Source of the DNA: Thermoleophilales bacterium
GTDB taxonomy: Bacteria; Actinomycetota; Thermoleophilia; Solirubrobacterales; 70-9
NCBI GenBank assembly: GCA_020636895.1
Contig: JACJWZ010000002.1
Span: forward strand, 248,001 to 312,000
DNA: 64,000 bases
Direction: 5' to 3'
Shown here: positions 8,342 through 17,965 of the stretch, in pieces
Numbering within the stretch: the stretch's first letter is position 1
Layout: the number at the start of each line of letters is the position of its first letter
Notes under the pieces: generated by a model
What the model saw: the letters and a program-made list of their open reading frames with translations, nothing else
What the model was told of the DNA's origin: nothing
Databases searched by the model: none
Program-made: the position numbers and the translations under genes

Positions 8342-9777
8342 GGGCCGGGCGGAATGTCGGAGGCGTTGCAGTCGGCGGGCCCGAGCAGCCCGTTGTCGAG
8401 GAACGGGTTCGAGCCGTCGGCGGCGGGCGCGGAGCCGCCACCCGGGCAGCGGCGCACCGGGTTCAGGGTCTGGATCTGGTCGTACTGCGTCGCCGGGTTC
8501 GTGTACTGCGGATCGAGCGTGTCGGGGAGGCCGCCGTTCGTGTTGTAGGAGAAGACGTTGGAGGCTGCGGGCTGCACACGCGCGTAGTGGCTGTTGCCGT
8601 CGAAGTAGGCGGCGGCCTGGCCGAAGTTCGTCAGGAACGCCATCAGGTCGGGCATGTAGGGCCGCGCGAACTGGACGTTGTCCTGGGAGGCGTCCATCGC
8701 GTCGATCGCCGCCGGGAGCGCCGTGCGACCGGTGTCGCGGAGCTTGGGCAGGTCCTTGAGCGTGTCGGCGACGTCGTTGTGCGGCCCGGGAGCGCTGACC
8801 ATCGTGCCGAGGTCGCTGAAGACCGGCACGCCCGAGGTCGCGACGAGGCGGAGCCGCCGCAGGAACGGGGCGAGGTTCTTGGTCGCGGGCTTCGACGCGG
8901 CGACGAGGGGATCGAGGTCGTCGAGCGTGGCGCGGAGGTTGACGAACGTCGTGTTGCCCTGCCGCAGCGTGTCGGGCAGGTTCGCGAGCGCGGTGTCGAG
9001 GTCGGCGTTGCGGTTCGAGATCGCCTGCAGCGTCGCGTTGGCGTTGCTGATCAGCGACGTGAGATCGGTGCGGCGCGAGGCGAGCGCCCCGAAGGTCTGC
9101 GAGCCCGACACGAGCAGGCGCTCGAGGGCGACCGAGTCACCAGAGACCTCCGAGAAGACCTTCTCGGAGGTGCTCAGCGACGGGTTGATGAACTTGTAGG
9201 CCCGGTTGGCCAGCTTCGCCTTGCCGGCGTAGGCATCGGCGTTGCCGCGGATGAACTTCTGCAGCGCGGCCCGCTCCTTCGGCCCGAAGACGTTGAAGAG
9301 CTGGTCGATGTCCACCGGAGCGGTCGTGTCGGTGCCGCTGATCGTGTCGCCGTCGGGGATGTCGGGCTCGTTGTTGGGGCCCGGGGTCAGGGCGATGTAG
9401 CGGTTGGCGACGCCGGAGAGCGAGGTGGAGCGGATGATCGCCGTCGTCCCCTCGCGGAGCGGCTCCTGCATGGTGACCTTGATCGCGGCCTGGTTGTCGT
9501 CGGTGAGGTCGATCGAGTCGACCATCCCCACGCGCTGGCCCGCGACGAGCACCTCGTTGCCGGGCACGATCTGGCCGCCGGTCTTGAAGAGCAGCGTGTA
9601 CTTGTGACCATCGTCGCCCCCGAAGAGCAGAGCGACGGCCACGCCGAGCGCGACGACGAGCGCGAGCACGGCGGCGATGCGCCCCGGCGTCGAGGCACCC
9701 CGCTCCCGTTCTCGATTGCGCGAATCGGGACGGCCACGACGATCGTCGCGCACCGACTCACCACGCTGTTTGCTCAA
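8338..9777 (-). CDS. Mce/MlaD family protein (first gene of operon)
   Basis: 479 aa. A long basic cytoplasmic N-terminus (about 28 residues, many Arg/Asp) precedes a transmembrane helix (RIAAVLALVVALGVAVALLF). The MlaD domain has NEVLVAGQRVGMVDSIDL and a helical region follows. Two Cys lie near the C-terminus. The TTG at 9777 is preferred because GAGGG lies 7 nt upstream; an in-frame GTG eight codons further in is an alternative. It is the promoter-proximal gene of the six-gene Mce series, and no YrbE/MlaE permease or MlaF ATPase gene precedes it. Confidence 0.88.
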   Translation of the reverse strand: MSKQRGESVRDDRRGRPDSRNRERERGASTPGRIAAVLALVVALGVAVALLFGGDDGHKYTLLFKTGGQIVPGNEVLVAGQRVGMVDSIDLTDDNQAAIKVTMQEPLREGTTAIIRSTSLSGVANRYIALTPGPNNEPDIPDGDTISGTDTTAPVDIDQLFNVFGPKERAALQKFIRGNADAYAGKAKLANRAYKFINPSLSTSEKVFSEVSGDSVALERLLVSGSQTFGALASRRTDLTSLISNANATLQAISNRNADLDTALANLPDTLRQGNTTFVNLRATLDDLDPLVAASKPATKNLAPFLRRLRLVATSGVPVFSDLGTMVSAPGPHNDVADTLKDLPKLRDTGRTALPAAIDAMDASQDNVQFARPYMPDLMAFLTNFGQAAAYFDGNSHYARVQPAASNVFSYNTNGGLPDTLDPQYTNPATQYDQIQTLNPVRRCPGGGSAPAADGSNPFLDNGLLGPADCNASDIPPGP

Positions 9778-9818
9778 CGCCTGACCCTCAACTCTTCTCC
9801 TCGAACCCCGGGGGCGTC

Positions 9819-9851
9819 AGCCTACCGGTGCGAGGGGCGTCACGCGCCCCT
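9819..9851 (-). promoter_or_regulatory. Candidate Mce-operon promoter with inverted-repeat operator
   Basis: On the minus strand a TAGGCT box (9819-9824) sits about 41 nt before the TTG start of the first Mce gene, leaving a short leader with the GAGGG ribosome binding site. Immediately upstream is a perfect inverted repeat with 7-bp arms and a 5-nt centre (AGGGGCG at 9833-9839, CGCCCCT at 9845-9851), placed where the -35 region would be. With a TetR-type gene next door, an operator is the simplest reading. The alternative is a weak terminator for the tetR gene, but no T-tract follows. Confidence 0.4.
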
Positions 9852-9873
9852 ACCTCAGGTGCCTAACAAACCG

Positions 9874-10419
9874 CTAACGAGCGATCAGGAGGTGTCGAGC
9901 GGTCTCGCGGCACGCCTCCAGCACCGGCGTGTGATCGCGCTCGGGGTCGGAGATCAGCTGAACCGCCAAACCGTCGGCGAGCGCGAACAAGTAGGAGACC
10001 GTGTCCTCGGCCCCGAATCGCAGCGAGATGACGCCCTCCGCGTCCTTGCTCACGAGCGCCGCAGCGACGCTGCCGCGGGTCTTGCGAAAGAGCTCCGCGA
10101 CTTCGCGACTGATCTCCGGATTGCGCCGCCCAGCGGTGAAGAGCTCGAAGAGGAGGACGAAGAAGCCGGGCTCGTTGTCGATCAGGTCGAGCAGGTGATC
10201 GACGAGGGCATCGAGGACCTGCTCCCCGCTCTCGGCGGCGCGCAGCGGTTCGTCGAGCCGCGCCACGCGGATCTCGGAGTCGCGGCGGACGACCTCGACG
10301 AGTAGTCGCTCCTTCGTCCCGAAGTAGTAATGGAGCAGGCCGCGGCTGACGCCAGCCTGGCGCGCGACGTGCTCGAACGTGGCACCTGCGATGCCGCGCG
10401 CGGCAACCGCCGTGCGCAT
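9874..10419 (-). CDS. TetR/AcrR-family transcriptional regulator
   Basis: 181 aa from the only canonical start (ATG 10419). The helix-turn-helix is clear: TFEHVARQAGVSRGLLHYYFGTKERLL, the usual TetR helix 2-3 with the YxxFxxKExLL end. The C-terminal ligand/dimer domain is all-helical. The in-frame sequence upstream of the ATG (SGERAGRIVDA) completes the missing first helix of a TetR domain, yet no ATG, GTG or TTG occurs between it and the in-frame stop at 10495-10497. A CTG at 10470 is a possible unusual start. It lies just upstream of the Mce operon on the same strand, so it probably regulates lipid import; the ligand is unknown. Confidence 0.85.
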   Translation of the reverse strand: MRTAVAARGIAGATFEHVARQAGVSRGLLHYYFGTKERLLVEVVRRDSEIRVARLDEPLRAAESGEQVLDALVDHLLDLIDNEPGFFVLLFELFTAGRRNPEISREVAELFRKTRGSVAAALVSKDAEGVISLRFGAEDTVSYLFALADGLAVQLISDPERDHTPVLEACRETARHLLIAR

Positions 10420-10494
10420 CGCGTCGACGATCCGGCCGGCCCGCTCGCCGGAGAGCTCGCGATCAGTCAGTTGGAGCCCGCCCGCCCCGCCCGA

Positions 10495-10938
10495 TCAGGT
10501 GGTCGTGGCGGTCTGATCGCCCGCGGGTGCGGTCGCGGACGTGTACTCGAACTCCTCCTCGGCCCCGAAGAGCTGATCGAGGACCGCCTTGCGCAGATCC
10601 TCGCTCAAGGCGAGCGCGAGGATGGCGCCGACGAGGACGAGCAGAACGAGCTTGGCGAACCCGTGGCTGCTCTTCTGCTTCTCCGGATGACGCAGCGCAT
10701 CGGAGGCGGCGCGGAGCGAGTCACTGGCGGTCTTGAGGTCCTTCTGCAGCTTCTTGTCGTCGAGCAGCTCGGCGGGCTTGGAGCCCGAGGCGCGCGAGTA
10801 GGCGTCGCGGCCGGCCTCATAGGCCTCACGGAGGTTGTCGCGGAGCTCCTCGTCCTCGATCAGCCGCTGCACGTAGGGGCGGGCGGTCTCAGCCGCGCTC
10901 TCCGCCTTGGCCCTCGCTGCCTTCTTCTTGCTCGCCAT
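10495..10938 (-). CDS. Small single-pass membrane protein of unknown function
   Basis: 147 aa. The N-terminus is Lys/Ala-rich and helical (ASKKKAARAKAESA), with a charged amphipathic helix to about residue 90. One transmembrane helix follows (about 94-110, AKLVLLVLVGAILALAL), then a short acidic Thr-rich tail. The overall plan resembles YtxH-like envelope proteins, but I see no diagnostic motif. GAGAGGAG lies 13 nt upstream of the ATG. A TATGCT box on the minus strand at 10984-10989 could be its promoter. It sits between lon and tetR. Confidence 0.75.
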   Translation of the reverse strand: MASKKKAARAKAESAAETARPYVQRLIEDEELRDNLREAYEAGRDAYSRASGSKPAELLDDKKLQKDLKTASDSLRAASDALRHPEKQKSSHGFAKLVLLVLVGAILALALSEDLRKAVLDQLFGAEEEFEYTSATAPAGDQTATTT

Positions 10939-11021
10939 AAGACTCTGTTGCTCCTCTCGGGTTCCCTCGGGCTCTTCCCGGCCAGCATATCCGGCAAACG
11001 CCCGCGGCTCTGTGCGAGCGA

Positions 11022-13444
<2,423 letters not shown>

Positions 13445-13448
<4 letters not shown>

Positions 13449-13900
13449 TTCGGCGGGCTCTCGATCGGAACCGAGTGTGAGGTCCGGTCGGGGAGGCGGA
13501 CCGGGAGCTCGACTCGCAGCAGCCCGTCCTCGAAGGTCGCCTTCGCCCGGTCGGCGTCGACCTCGATACCGAGCTCGATCGCGCGCCGGAACGTGCCCGT
13601 GGGGATCTCGACCTGCTGGTAGGCGCGCCCCTGCGTGTCGCGCACCGGACGCTTGCCGGAGACCACGAGCACTCGACCCGAGACCTCGAGGCTGACGACG
13701 TCGGCGCTGACGCCGGCGAGGTCGACGGTGACGACGGCGACCGCGTCTCGCTCACCCTCGCGGGCGTAGTAGACGTCGGCGCGCGGCGAGAAGCCGCCGC
13801 CCTGGCCAGGCTTCACGGAGGCCCAGGTGTCGCCGAGGAGCTCGTCCATCTCCCGGCGCATGCGCTCGATGTTGAGGACAAGTGTGCGCTGGCGCGACAT
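13445..13900 (-). CDS. Hsp20/alpha-crystallin family small heat shock protein
   Basis: 151 aa from the ATG at 13900. A helical N-terminus (NIERMRREMDELLG) precedes an alpha-crystallin domain (about 40-135) ending in the hallmark ATFEDGLLRVELPV, and a short C-terminal tail follows. It acts as an ATP-independent holdase; directly upstream of Lon it would feed clients to proteolysis. A TAGATT box 8 nt before this ATG and the lack of a Shine-Dalgarno sequence support a leaderless start here rather than the GTG at 13942. Confidence 0.93.
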
Positions 13901-13908
13901 CGGTGCGA

Positions 13909-13936
13909 AATCTACCCGGGCCGCGCGGTGGCCCGG
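13909..13936 (-). promoter_or_regulatory. hsp20-lon promoter with 7-N7-7 inverted repeat
   Basis: On the minus strand TAGATT (13909-13914) lies 8 nt upstream of the hsp20 ATG. Just upstream is an inverted repeat with 7-bp arms and a 7-nt spacer (CCGGGCC at 13916-13922, GGCCCGG at 13930-13936). The geometry resembles the HspR-binding HAIR element (7-N7-7), but the bases differ. It may be a heat-shock operator or simply the terminator of the upstream hydrolase gene. Confidence 0.35.
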
Positions 13937-13943
13937 GGGCACC

Positions 13944-14702
13944 TCAGACCGCGTACTCCGCCCCCTCGGCGGCGACCTCCACCTCGCCGCCGAACTCCCC
14001 GGCGGCGATCTCCCGGCTGCGCTCGAGGTCCAGCTCGTCGGAGATGTGCGTGAGGACGAGCCGCTTCACGCCCGCATTGCGCGCCAGACGGCCCGCCTCG
14101 GCGGCGCTCATATGGACGCACTGGCCGGGCTCGGGATCGGGAAGCGTCGCCTCGGCCAGCAGCACGTCGGCGCCGCGGGCGGCGTCGGCGAGCTCGTCGG
14201 AGAAGGGGCCGTCGGCGCCGAAGACGACGCGGCCGCCGGCGGGAGCGATCAGCTCGATCGCGTGGGTCGGTCCGATGTGAGGAACGGGATGGGTGGCGAC
14301 GACGATGTCACCGATCTCCGTCCGCGAGGACGGTTCGTACTCCTCCAGCGGGAACGCGTTCGGGAGCAGGTCCCCGTCGCCGATGGCGGCGCTGAGACCC
14401 GCGAAGAACTCCCGGGAGCCGCGGGGGGCGATCAAGCGCGGCGGCGTCGTACCGTCCTGCGAAGCCGGACCGTAGGTGAGCGCGCAGGCCAGCGGGATCA
14501 GATCGAGCAGGTGGTCGGCGTGGAAGTGGGAGATGACGATCGCGTCGACGTCCCGGTAGTCCAGCCGCGCCCGCAACTTCCCGAGCGCGCCGCTGCCGAA
14601 ATCCACGAGCACCGCCGTCGAGCCCTCGGTGACCAGGTAGCTGGTGCAGGCGCCGCCGGCGTCCTGCCAGGACGGTGACTTGCCGAGGACCGTGAGCTTC
14701 AC
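13944..14702 (-). CDS. MBL-fold metal-dependent hydrolase (ribonuclease Z-like)
   Basis: About 252 aa from the GTG at 14702 (VKLTVLGKSPSW), which matches the usual family start; an ATG at 14747 would add 15 unconserved residues. The metal-binding motif HFHADHLLD is at about residues 59-67, with further ligands expected at the Asp in VVFGADGPFS and the His in VLTHISDEL. The family includes RNase Z, cyclic-nucleotide phosphodiesterases and related hydrolases, and the substrate cannot be fixed from sequence. It lies 43 nt upstream of hsp20 on the same strand. Confidence 0.88.
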   Translation of the reverse strand: MKLTVLGKSPSWQDAGGACTSYLVTEGSTAVLVDFGSGALGKLRARLDYRDVDAIVISHFHADHLLDLIPLACALTYGPASQDGTTPPRLIAPRGSREFFAGLSAAIGDGDLLPNAFPLEEYEPSSRTEIGDIVVATHPVPHIGPTHAIELIAPAGGRVVFGADGPFSDELADAARGADVLLAEATLPDPEPGQCVHMSAAEAGRLARNAGVKRLVLTHISDELDLERSREIAAGEFGGEVEVAAEGAEYAV

Positions 14703-14798
14703 GCGCCCACTACAGCAGGTGGCGCCCACGGCCACCCCGGATCCCATGACGGTCTGGGGGCGCGTTCGCAGACGCTGGGCTTGTAGAGGGTGTGATTC

Positions 14799-14846
14799 GC
14801 ATCGAGTGGTCCAACATGGCGGTCTCGTCGCCAGGTCAGGCCACTC
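14799..14846 (+). repeat. Palindromic repeat, copy A (5' flank of DUF559 gene)
   Basis: 48-nt element beginning GCATCGAGTGGTC. Outer arms GAGTGGTC/GGCCACTC (one G-T wobble) and inner arms TGGCG/CGCCA can form a hairpin. It differs from copy B at 15744-15791 at only 3 positions and has the same orientation. The candidate ATG of the DUF559 gene (14816) lies inside it, so the repeat supplies the gene's start and first codons. Confidence 0.85.
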
Positions 14847-15742
14847 GGCGTGAGATAGCTCGGGGCATCGAGAAACTGGCGGGCACGCAGAAGCAGCTCG
14901 TTCGCATCGAGCAGATCCTCGGCCTGGGACTGAGTCGGCGAGCGGTGAACGATCGCGTCGCTTCGCGAAGCCTCTTCCGTGTCCACGAGGGCGTCTTGGC
15001 GCTCCACCCGCCTCCCTACTCCCGCCACCAGCTCTACCTGGCGGCGGTATATGCGTGCGGACGGGGGACGTTCATCAGCGACACGGCGGCCGCTTGGCTC
15101 TTGGGAGCCACCGAATCCCCTCCCTCACTACCCATCCTCACGAACCGGACCGGCGCCGGCAGGACGAGCAAGGACTTCGAGGTCCATCGCCGCGCCGTCG
15201 ATCCGCGCGATGTCTTCAAGTGGCATGGGATCCCATGCACAAGGCCGGAGCGCACCGTGCTCGACTGCGCTTCCTGTCTGGGCGTCGAGCAACTGGAGGA
15301 GCTGCTGATGGCGCTGGACTCCAAGAAGCCGCGCCTGGATCGAGATCGCCTCGAGCAACTCGTGCGGGCCGGCACCGGCAAGAGGGGCATCCGCAACCTC
15401 CGCATGCTGATCACCGACGACCCGAAGGAGACCGACTCAGTCAACGAGCGCCGGATGCTGCGTATCTGCCGCCGCTACGGGATCCCCGAGCCCGAGACCC
15501 AGTACCCAGTGGGCGCGGGAGGCAACGACTACCGAGCCGACTTCTGCTGGCCGGAGCTGCGGCTGATCGTCGAATGCGACTCATGGCGCTGGCACGGCGG
15601 CAAGCTGAAGACGGAGGACGACAAGGACCGCGATCAGCTCCTGACGATCGCCGGCTGGATCATCGTCCACTTCACGCGGAACCAGATCAGGCTGCGGCCG
15701 GAGGTGGTGGGACCGCGGCTCGCGGCGCTGACCCGGCGTTGA
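14816..15742 (+). CDS. DUF559 nuclease-like protein with AbiEi-type N-terminal winged helix
   Basis: 308 aa from the ATG at 14816; a GTG at 14792 with GAGG just upstream is an alternative (316 aa). The N-terminal ~60 residues (LSRRAVNDRVASRSLFRVHEGVLAL) match the winged-helix domain of AbiEi-type antitoxins. The C-terminal ~100 residues are a Vsr-like DUF559 domain with nuclease-fold acidic residues: Asp in DYRADFCW, ECD in RLIVECDSWRWH, then DKDRDQLL and the strand IIVHFTRNQI. Family knowledge: such genes are often multicopy in these actinobacteria, and their function is unproven. Uniquely here, near-identical palindromic repeats bracket the gene, the 3' copy starting one base after the stop codon. 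Confidence 0.82.
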   Translation: MAVSSPGQATRREIARGIEKLAGTQKQLVRIEQILGLGLSRRAVNDRVASRSLFRVHEGVLALHPPPYSRHQLYLAAVYACGRGTFISDTAAAWLLGATESPPSLPILTNRTGAGRTSKDFEVHRRAVDPRDVFKWHGIPCTRPERTVLDCASCLGVEQLEELLMALDSKKPRLDRDRLEQLVRAGTGKRGIRNLRMLITDDPKETDSVNERRMLRICRRYGIPEPETQYPVGAGGNDYRADFCWPELRLIVECDSWRWHGGKLKTEDDKDRDQLLTIAGWIIVHFTRNQIRLRPEVVGPRLAALTRR

Positions 15743-15743
15743 T

Positions 15744-15791
15744 GCATCGAGTGGTCCAACTTGGCGGTCCCGTCGCCAGGTCGGGCCACTC
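15744..15791 (+). repeat. Palindromic repeat, copy B (3' flank of DUF559 gene)
   Basis: Same 48-nt element and orientation as copy A, offset by 945 bp, with 3 mismatches (including ATG to TTG at the position of the gene's start codon). It begins immediately after the DUF559 stop codon and lies between that gene and the convergent gene ending at 15806, so it could also serve as a bidirectional terminator. Confidence 0.85.
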
Positions 15792-15805
15792 AGTGACGGA
15801 TCTGC

Positions 15806-16279
15806 TCAGCGCGCCGCTTCGTTGGCGGCGCGGAGATCCTCCCGGAAGCGGGCGCCTTCGCCGTCGCGCTCGAGCGGCAGGAACTGGACCGAGCGCTCGC
15901 TCGCGCCGATCCGCGCGCCCGTGATCTCGAGGCCGCTGTCCTCGATCAGCGCGCTCGCGTACTCGGCCAGCTCGAGCTCGCCAAGGCGGTAGAGGGTGAC
16001 CGCGGGCTCCTCGCCATCGGCGCCGCCGAGGACGATCAGCAGAGGGCCTGCGATCAGAGCCGTGACGGTCGTGGGCGCGGCCTTACGGCGTAAGAGCCCG
16101 CCGGCGCGCAGCGGTGTCGAGTGGGTGCGGACGCCGGTCGCCCCGGCCGCTGCAAGGGGGTCGTTCTCGAAGCCCTGGCGGAGAGCCGCCTCACGGACGA
16201 GGCGCCGATGCTCCTCGGGGACCGCGCCGGAGTCGACGGGAGCGGTCGAGCGCTCCCATTCGGGCGGCCGTGCGCTCAC
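15806..16279 (-). CDS. Conserved-looking protein of unknown function
   Basis: 157 aa from the GTG at 16279, chosen because it starts just after the stop of the upstream small gene (16284) and a longer frame upstream is low-complexity Arg/Ser sequence. The body has a basic, Ala-rich first half, a hydrophobic strand or short helix (TTVTALIAGPLLIVLGG, about 70-86), then an alternating charged C-terminal half (LYRLGELELAEYASALIED). I do not recognise a domain. It is co-directional with the Cys-rich gene upstream and probably co-transcribed. Confidence 0.6.
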   Translation of the reverse strand: MSARPPEWERSTAPVDSGAVPEEHRRLVREAALRQGFENDPLAAAGATGVRTHSTPLRAGGLLRRKAAPTTVTALIAGPLLIVLGGADGEEPAVTLYRLGELELAEYASALIEDSGLEITGARIGASERSVQFLPLERDGEGARFREDLRAANEAAR

Positions 16280-16283
16280 GCGC

Positions 16284-16514
16284 TCAGGCCGCGACCAGCT
16301 CCGGCGCCGGTGTGACGCCGTCGGCCTCGATGAGCAGCATCGGCTGCTGCGGGGGGACGAGGCCGGCCGGTGAGTCGGGGCGGAAGGTGCTGCAGGGGCC
16401 GCCGAGGTCGAGAGCGCACAGCATCCGCACCCCGAAATAGCAGGACTTGCAGGTCGGCTTCGCCGCCTTTGCGCGCTGCTTGCGGGGCTTCGGGATGGTG
16501 GTCGTCTCGGACAA
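16284..16514 (-). CDS. Small four-cysteine protein, possible metal-binding knuckle
   Basis: 76 aa from a TTG at 16514, selected because AGGAG lies about 8 nt upstream. The N-terminus is basic (KPRKQRAKAAKP), followed by a Cys cluster: TCKSCYFGVRMLCALDLGG then PCSTFRP. The pattern C-x2-C-x8-C-x7-C suggests a small zinc or iron-sulfur binding knuckle. The C-terminal third is a hydrophobic, Pro-containing strand region (PQQPMLLIEADG). No named family is recognised. It ends 4 nt upstream of the next gene's start. Confidence 0.6.
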   Translation of the reverse strand: MSETTTIPKPRKQRAKAAKPTCKSCYFGVRMLCALDLGGPCSTFRPDSPAGLVPPQQPMLLIEADGVTPAPELVAA

Positions 16515-16662
16515 GTTCCTGCTCCTCGTGGTCGGCTTCGGACGAAGGCCAAGGTTGGCACCGCGGCGCTCGCCCCGCGGCTCGCCGAGCCGCAAAATCC
16601 GCCTTCGGCCCGCGCCTTGATCTGTCCGCAAAACCCGGGATCGCGACAGATATCCCCGCACT

Positions 16663-16689
16663 TTGGGACAGGCTCGGCACGGCTACAAT
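16663..16689 (+). promoter_or_regulatory. Promoter for leaderless hydroxylase gene
   Basis: TTGGGA (16663-16668) and TACAAT (16684-16689) are separated by 15 nt. The -10 box ends 9 nt before the ATG at 16699 and no ribosome binding site is present, so transcription likely starts at or next to the ATG. Confidence 0.5.
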
Positions 16690-16698
16690 CAGGCGACG

Positions 16699-17325
16699 AT
16701 GGCCTCGCAGCGCACCGAGAGGTTGAGCGCGTCCCCGCCGCTCTTCGAGAGTCGCTTCCTCGACTTCTTCTCGCGGGTGCACCCGGCGATCCCCGCCGCC
16801 ATCTTCGTTCCCGTCGTCATCGTCTGCGTCGCCCTCGGCATCGAGCGCGGCGTCAGCGTCCCGGCGACGATCGGCCTCTTCCTGGCCGGGCTACTCATCT
16901 GGACCTTCTCCGAGTACTGGCTGCACCGGCTCGTCTTCCACTGGGAGCCTGACCACCCGCTCGGGAGCCGCCTCCACTTCATCATGCACGGGGTCCACCA
17001 CGACCACCCCAACGACCGCCTCCGGCTCGTCATGCCGCCGGCCGTGAGCATCCCCCTGGCGGCGCTGTTCATGCTCGCCTTCTACCTCGTTCTCGGCGCG
17101 CCCACCTACCTCCCCGCCTTCGCTGGGTTCATCCTCGGGTACCTCGGCTACGACTACACCCACTACTACCTGCATCACCGGGTTCCGAAGACGAACGTCG
17201 GGAAGCGCCTGCGCGAACAGCACATGCGTCATCACTTCCAGGACCATCGCTACGGGTACGGGGTGTCCTCACCTCTTTGGGATCACGTTTTTCGCACCGT
17301 TCCAAAGCGGCGCAGCGGCACCTAG
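16699..17325 (+). CDS. Fatty acid hydroxylase superfamily membrane protein
   Basis: 208 aa with about four transmembrane segments. The di-iron His motifs of the sterol desaturase/fatty acid hydroxylase family are all present: HRLVFH, HGVHHDHP, HYYLHH and HMRHHFQDH. The spacing resembles the FA2H/Scs7 alpha-hydroxylase type. The reaction would be O2-dependent hydroxylation of a membrane lipid acyl chain; the exact substrate is inference. The ATG at 16699 follows a TACAAT box by 9 nt, supporting a leaderless start. Confidence 0.88.
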   Translation: MASQRTERLSASPPLFESRFLDFFSRVHPAIPAAIFVPVVIVCVALGIERGVSVPATIGLFLAGLLIWTFSEYWLHRLVFHWEPDHPLGSRLHFIMHGVHHDHPNDRLRLVMPPAVSIPLAALFMLAFYLVLGAPTYLPAFAGFILGYLGYDYTHYYLHHRVPKTNVGKRLREQHMRHHFQDHRYGYGVSSPLWDHVFRTVPKRRSGT

Positions 17326-17488
17326 CGACACGGCTGTCCTACTTGCACATCCGGCCTCCCAATTCCGGGGTGCGCCGGTTACTGTGTGTGTTGACCTCCG
17401 TCGCAGGTAGGGGAGTTGGTTCTTGTGACGGCGTCGGCTCCGCGTGTCGCAGGAGCCCACCCCAATCCCACACGAGAGGACTAACCAC

Positions 17489-17863
17489 ATGGCCGATGGC
17501 TCGAAGGTTCTCGACCAGGCGCGCAGCCTGATCGAGGAACGACTGAAGGAGCTCGACGACGAACGCAAGCGCCTCGAGCGGGCGCTCGCCGACCTCAAGG
17601 GCACGCGACGCGGGCCCGGCAGGCCGCGCGGATCGAGCGCACCGAGCGCAAGCGGCAGCGGCCGCAAGCGCCGGCGCCGGCGCGGCGGCACCCGCTCCGA
17701 TCAGGCTCTCAAGCAGGTCCAGGAGAACCCTGGGATCCGCGCCTCTGAGATCGCCTCGAAGCTGAACATCAAGCCCAACTACGTGTACAGGGTGATGTCG
17801 GACCTCGAGAAGGACGGCAAGGTCTCGAAGCAGGGTCGCGAGTACCACCCGGTGGCGTCCTAG
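17489..17863 (+). CDS. Winged-helix protein with coiled coil and basic GRPRG linker
   Basis: 124 aa. Residues about 5-40 form a charged coiled coil (LIEERLKELDDERKRLERAL). A very basic, AT-hook-like linker follows (RRGPGRPRGSS, then RKRRRRRGG). The C-terminal ~55 residues are a winged helix-turn-helix (ENPGIRASEIASKLNIKPNYVYRVMSDLEKDGKV). The layout suggests an oligomeric DNA-binding or nucleoid-associated protein, comparable in plan to Lsr2/H-NS-like proteins but not homologous by eye. GAGAGGA lies about 8 nt before the ATG. A perfect palindrome terminates the gene downstream. The 164 nt upstream hold no gene. Confidence 0.8.
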   Translation: MADGSKVLDQARSLIEERLKELDDERKRLERALADLKGTRRGPGRPRGSSAPSASGSGRKRRRRRGGTRSDQALKQVQENPGIRASEIASKLNIKPNYVYRVMSDLEKDGKVSKQGREYHPVAS

Positions 17864-17916
17864 CCCACCACGCCTGCGCGGACGGCCGAGCGGCCGCCCC
17901 ACGGAGACACACACGA

Positions 17917-17942
17917 AAAGGGGCCCCGATCGGGGCCCCTTT
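17917..17942. terminator. Bidirectional terminator between wHTH gene and mdh
   Basis: A perfect 26-bp palindrome (AAAGGGGCCCCG and its reverse complement around GATC). A-rich and T-rich ends on each side allow Rho-independent termination in both directions. It lies between two convergent genes. Confidence 0.8.
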
Positions 17943-17965
17943 CACTTCCGGTATCCCGGATCAGG

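Noticed and set aside
16121..16440. Small plus-strand ORFs opposite the four-Cys gene
   Set aside because: Arg/Ser/Pro-rich, no ribosome binding site, opposite a better-supported gene with SD.
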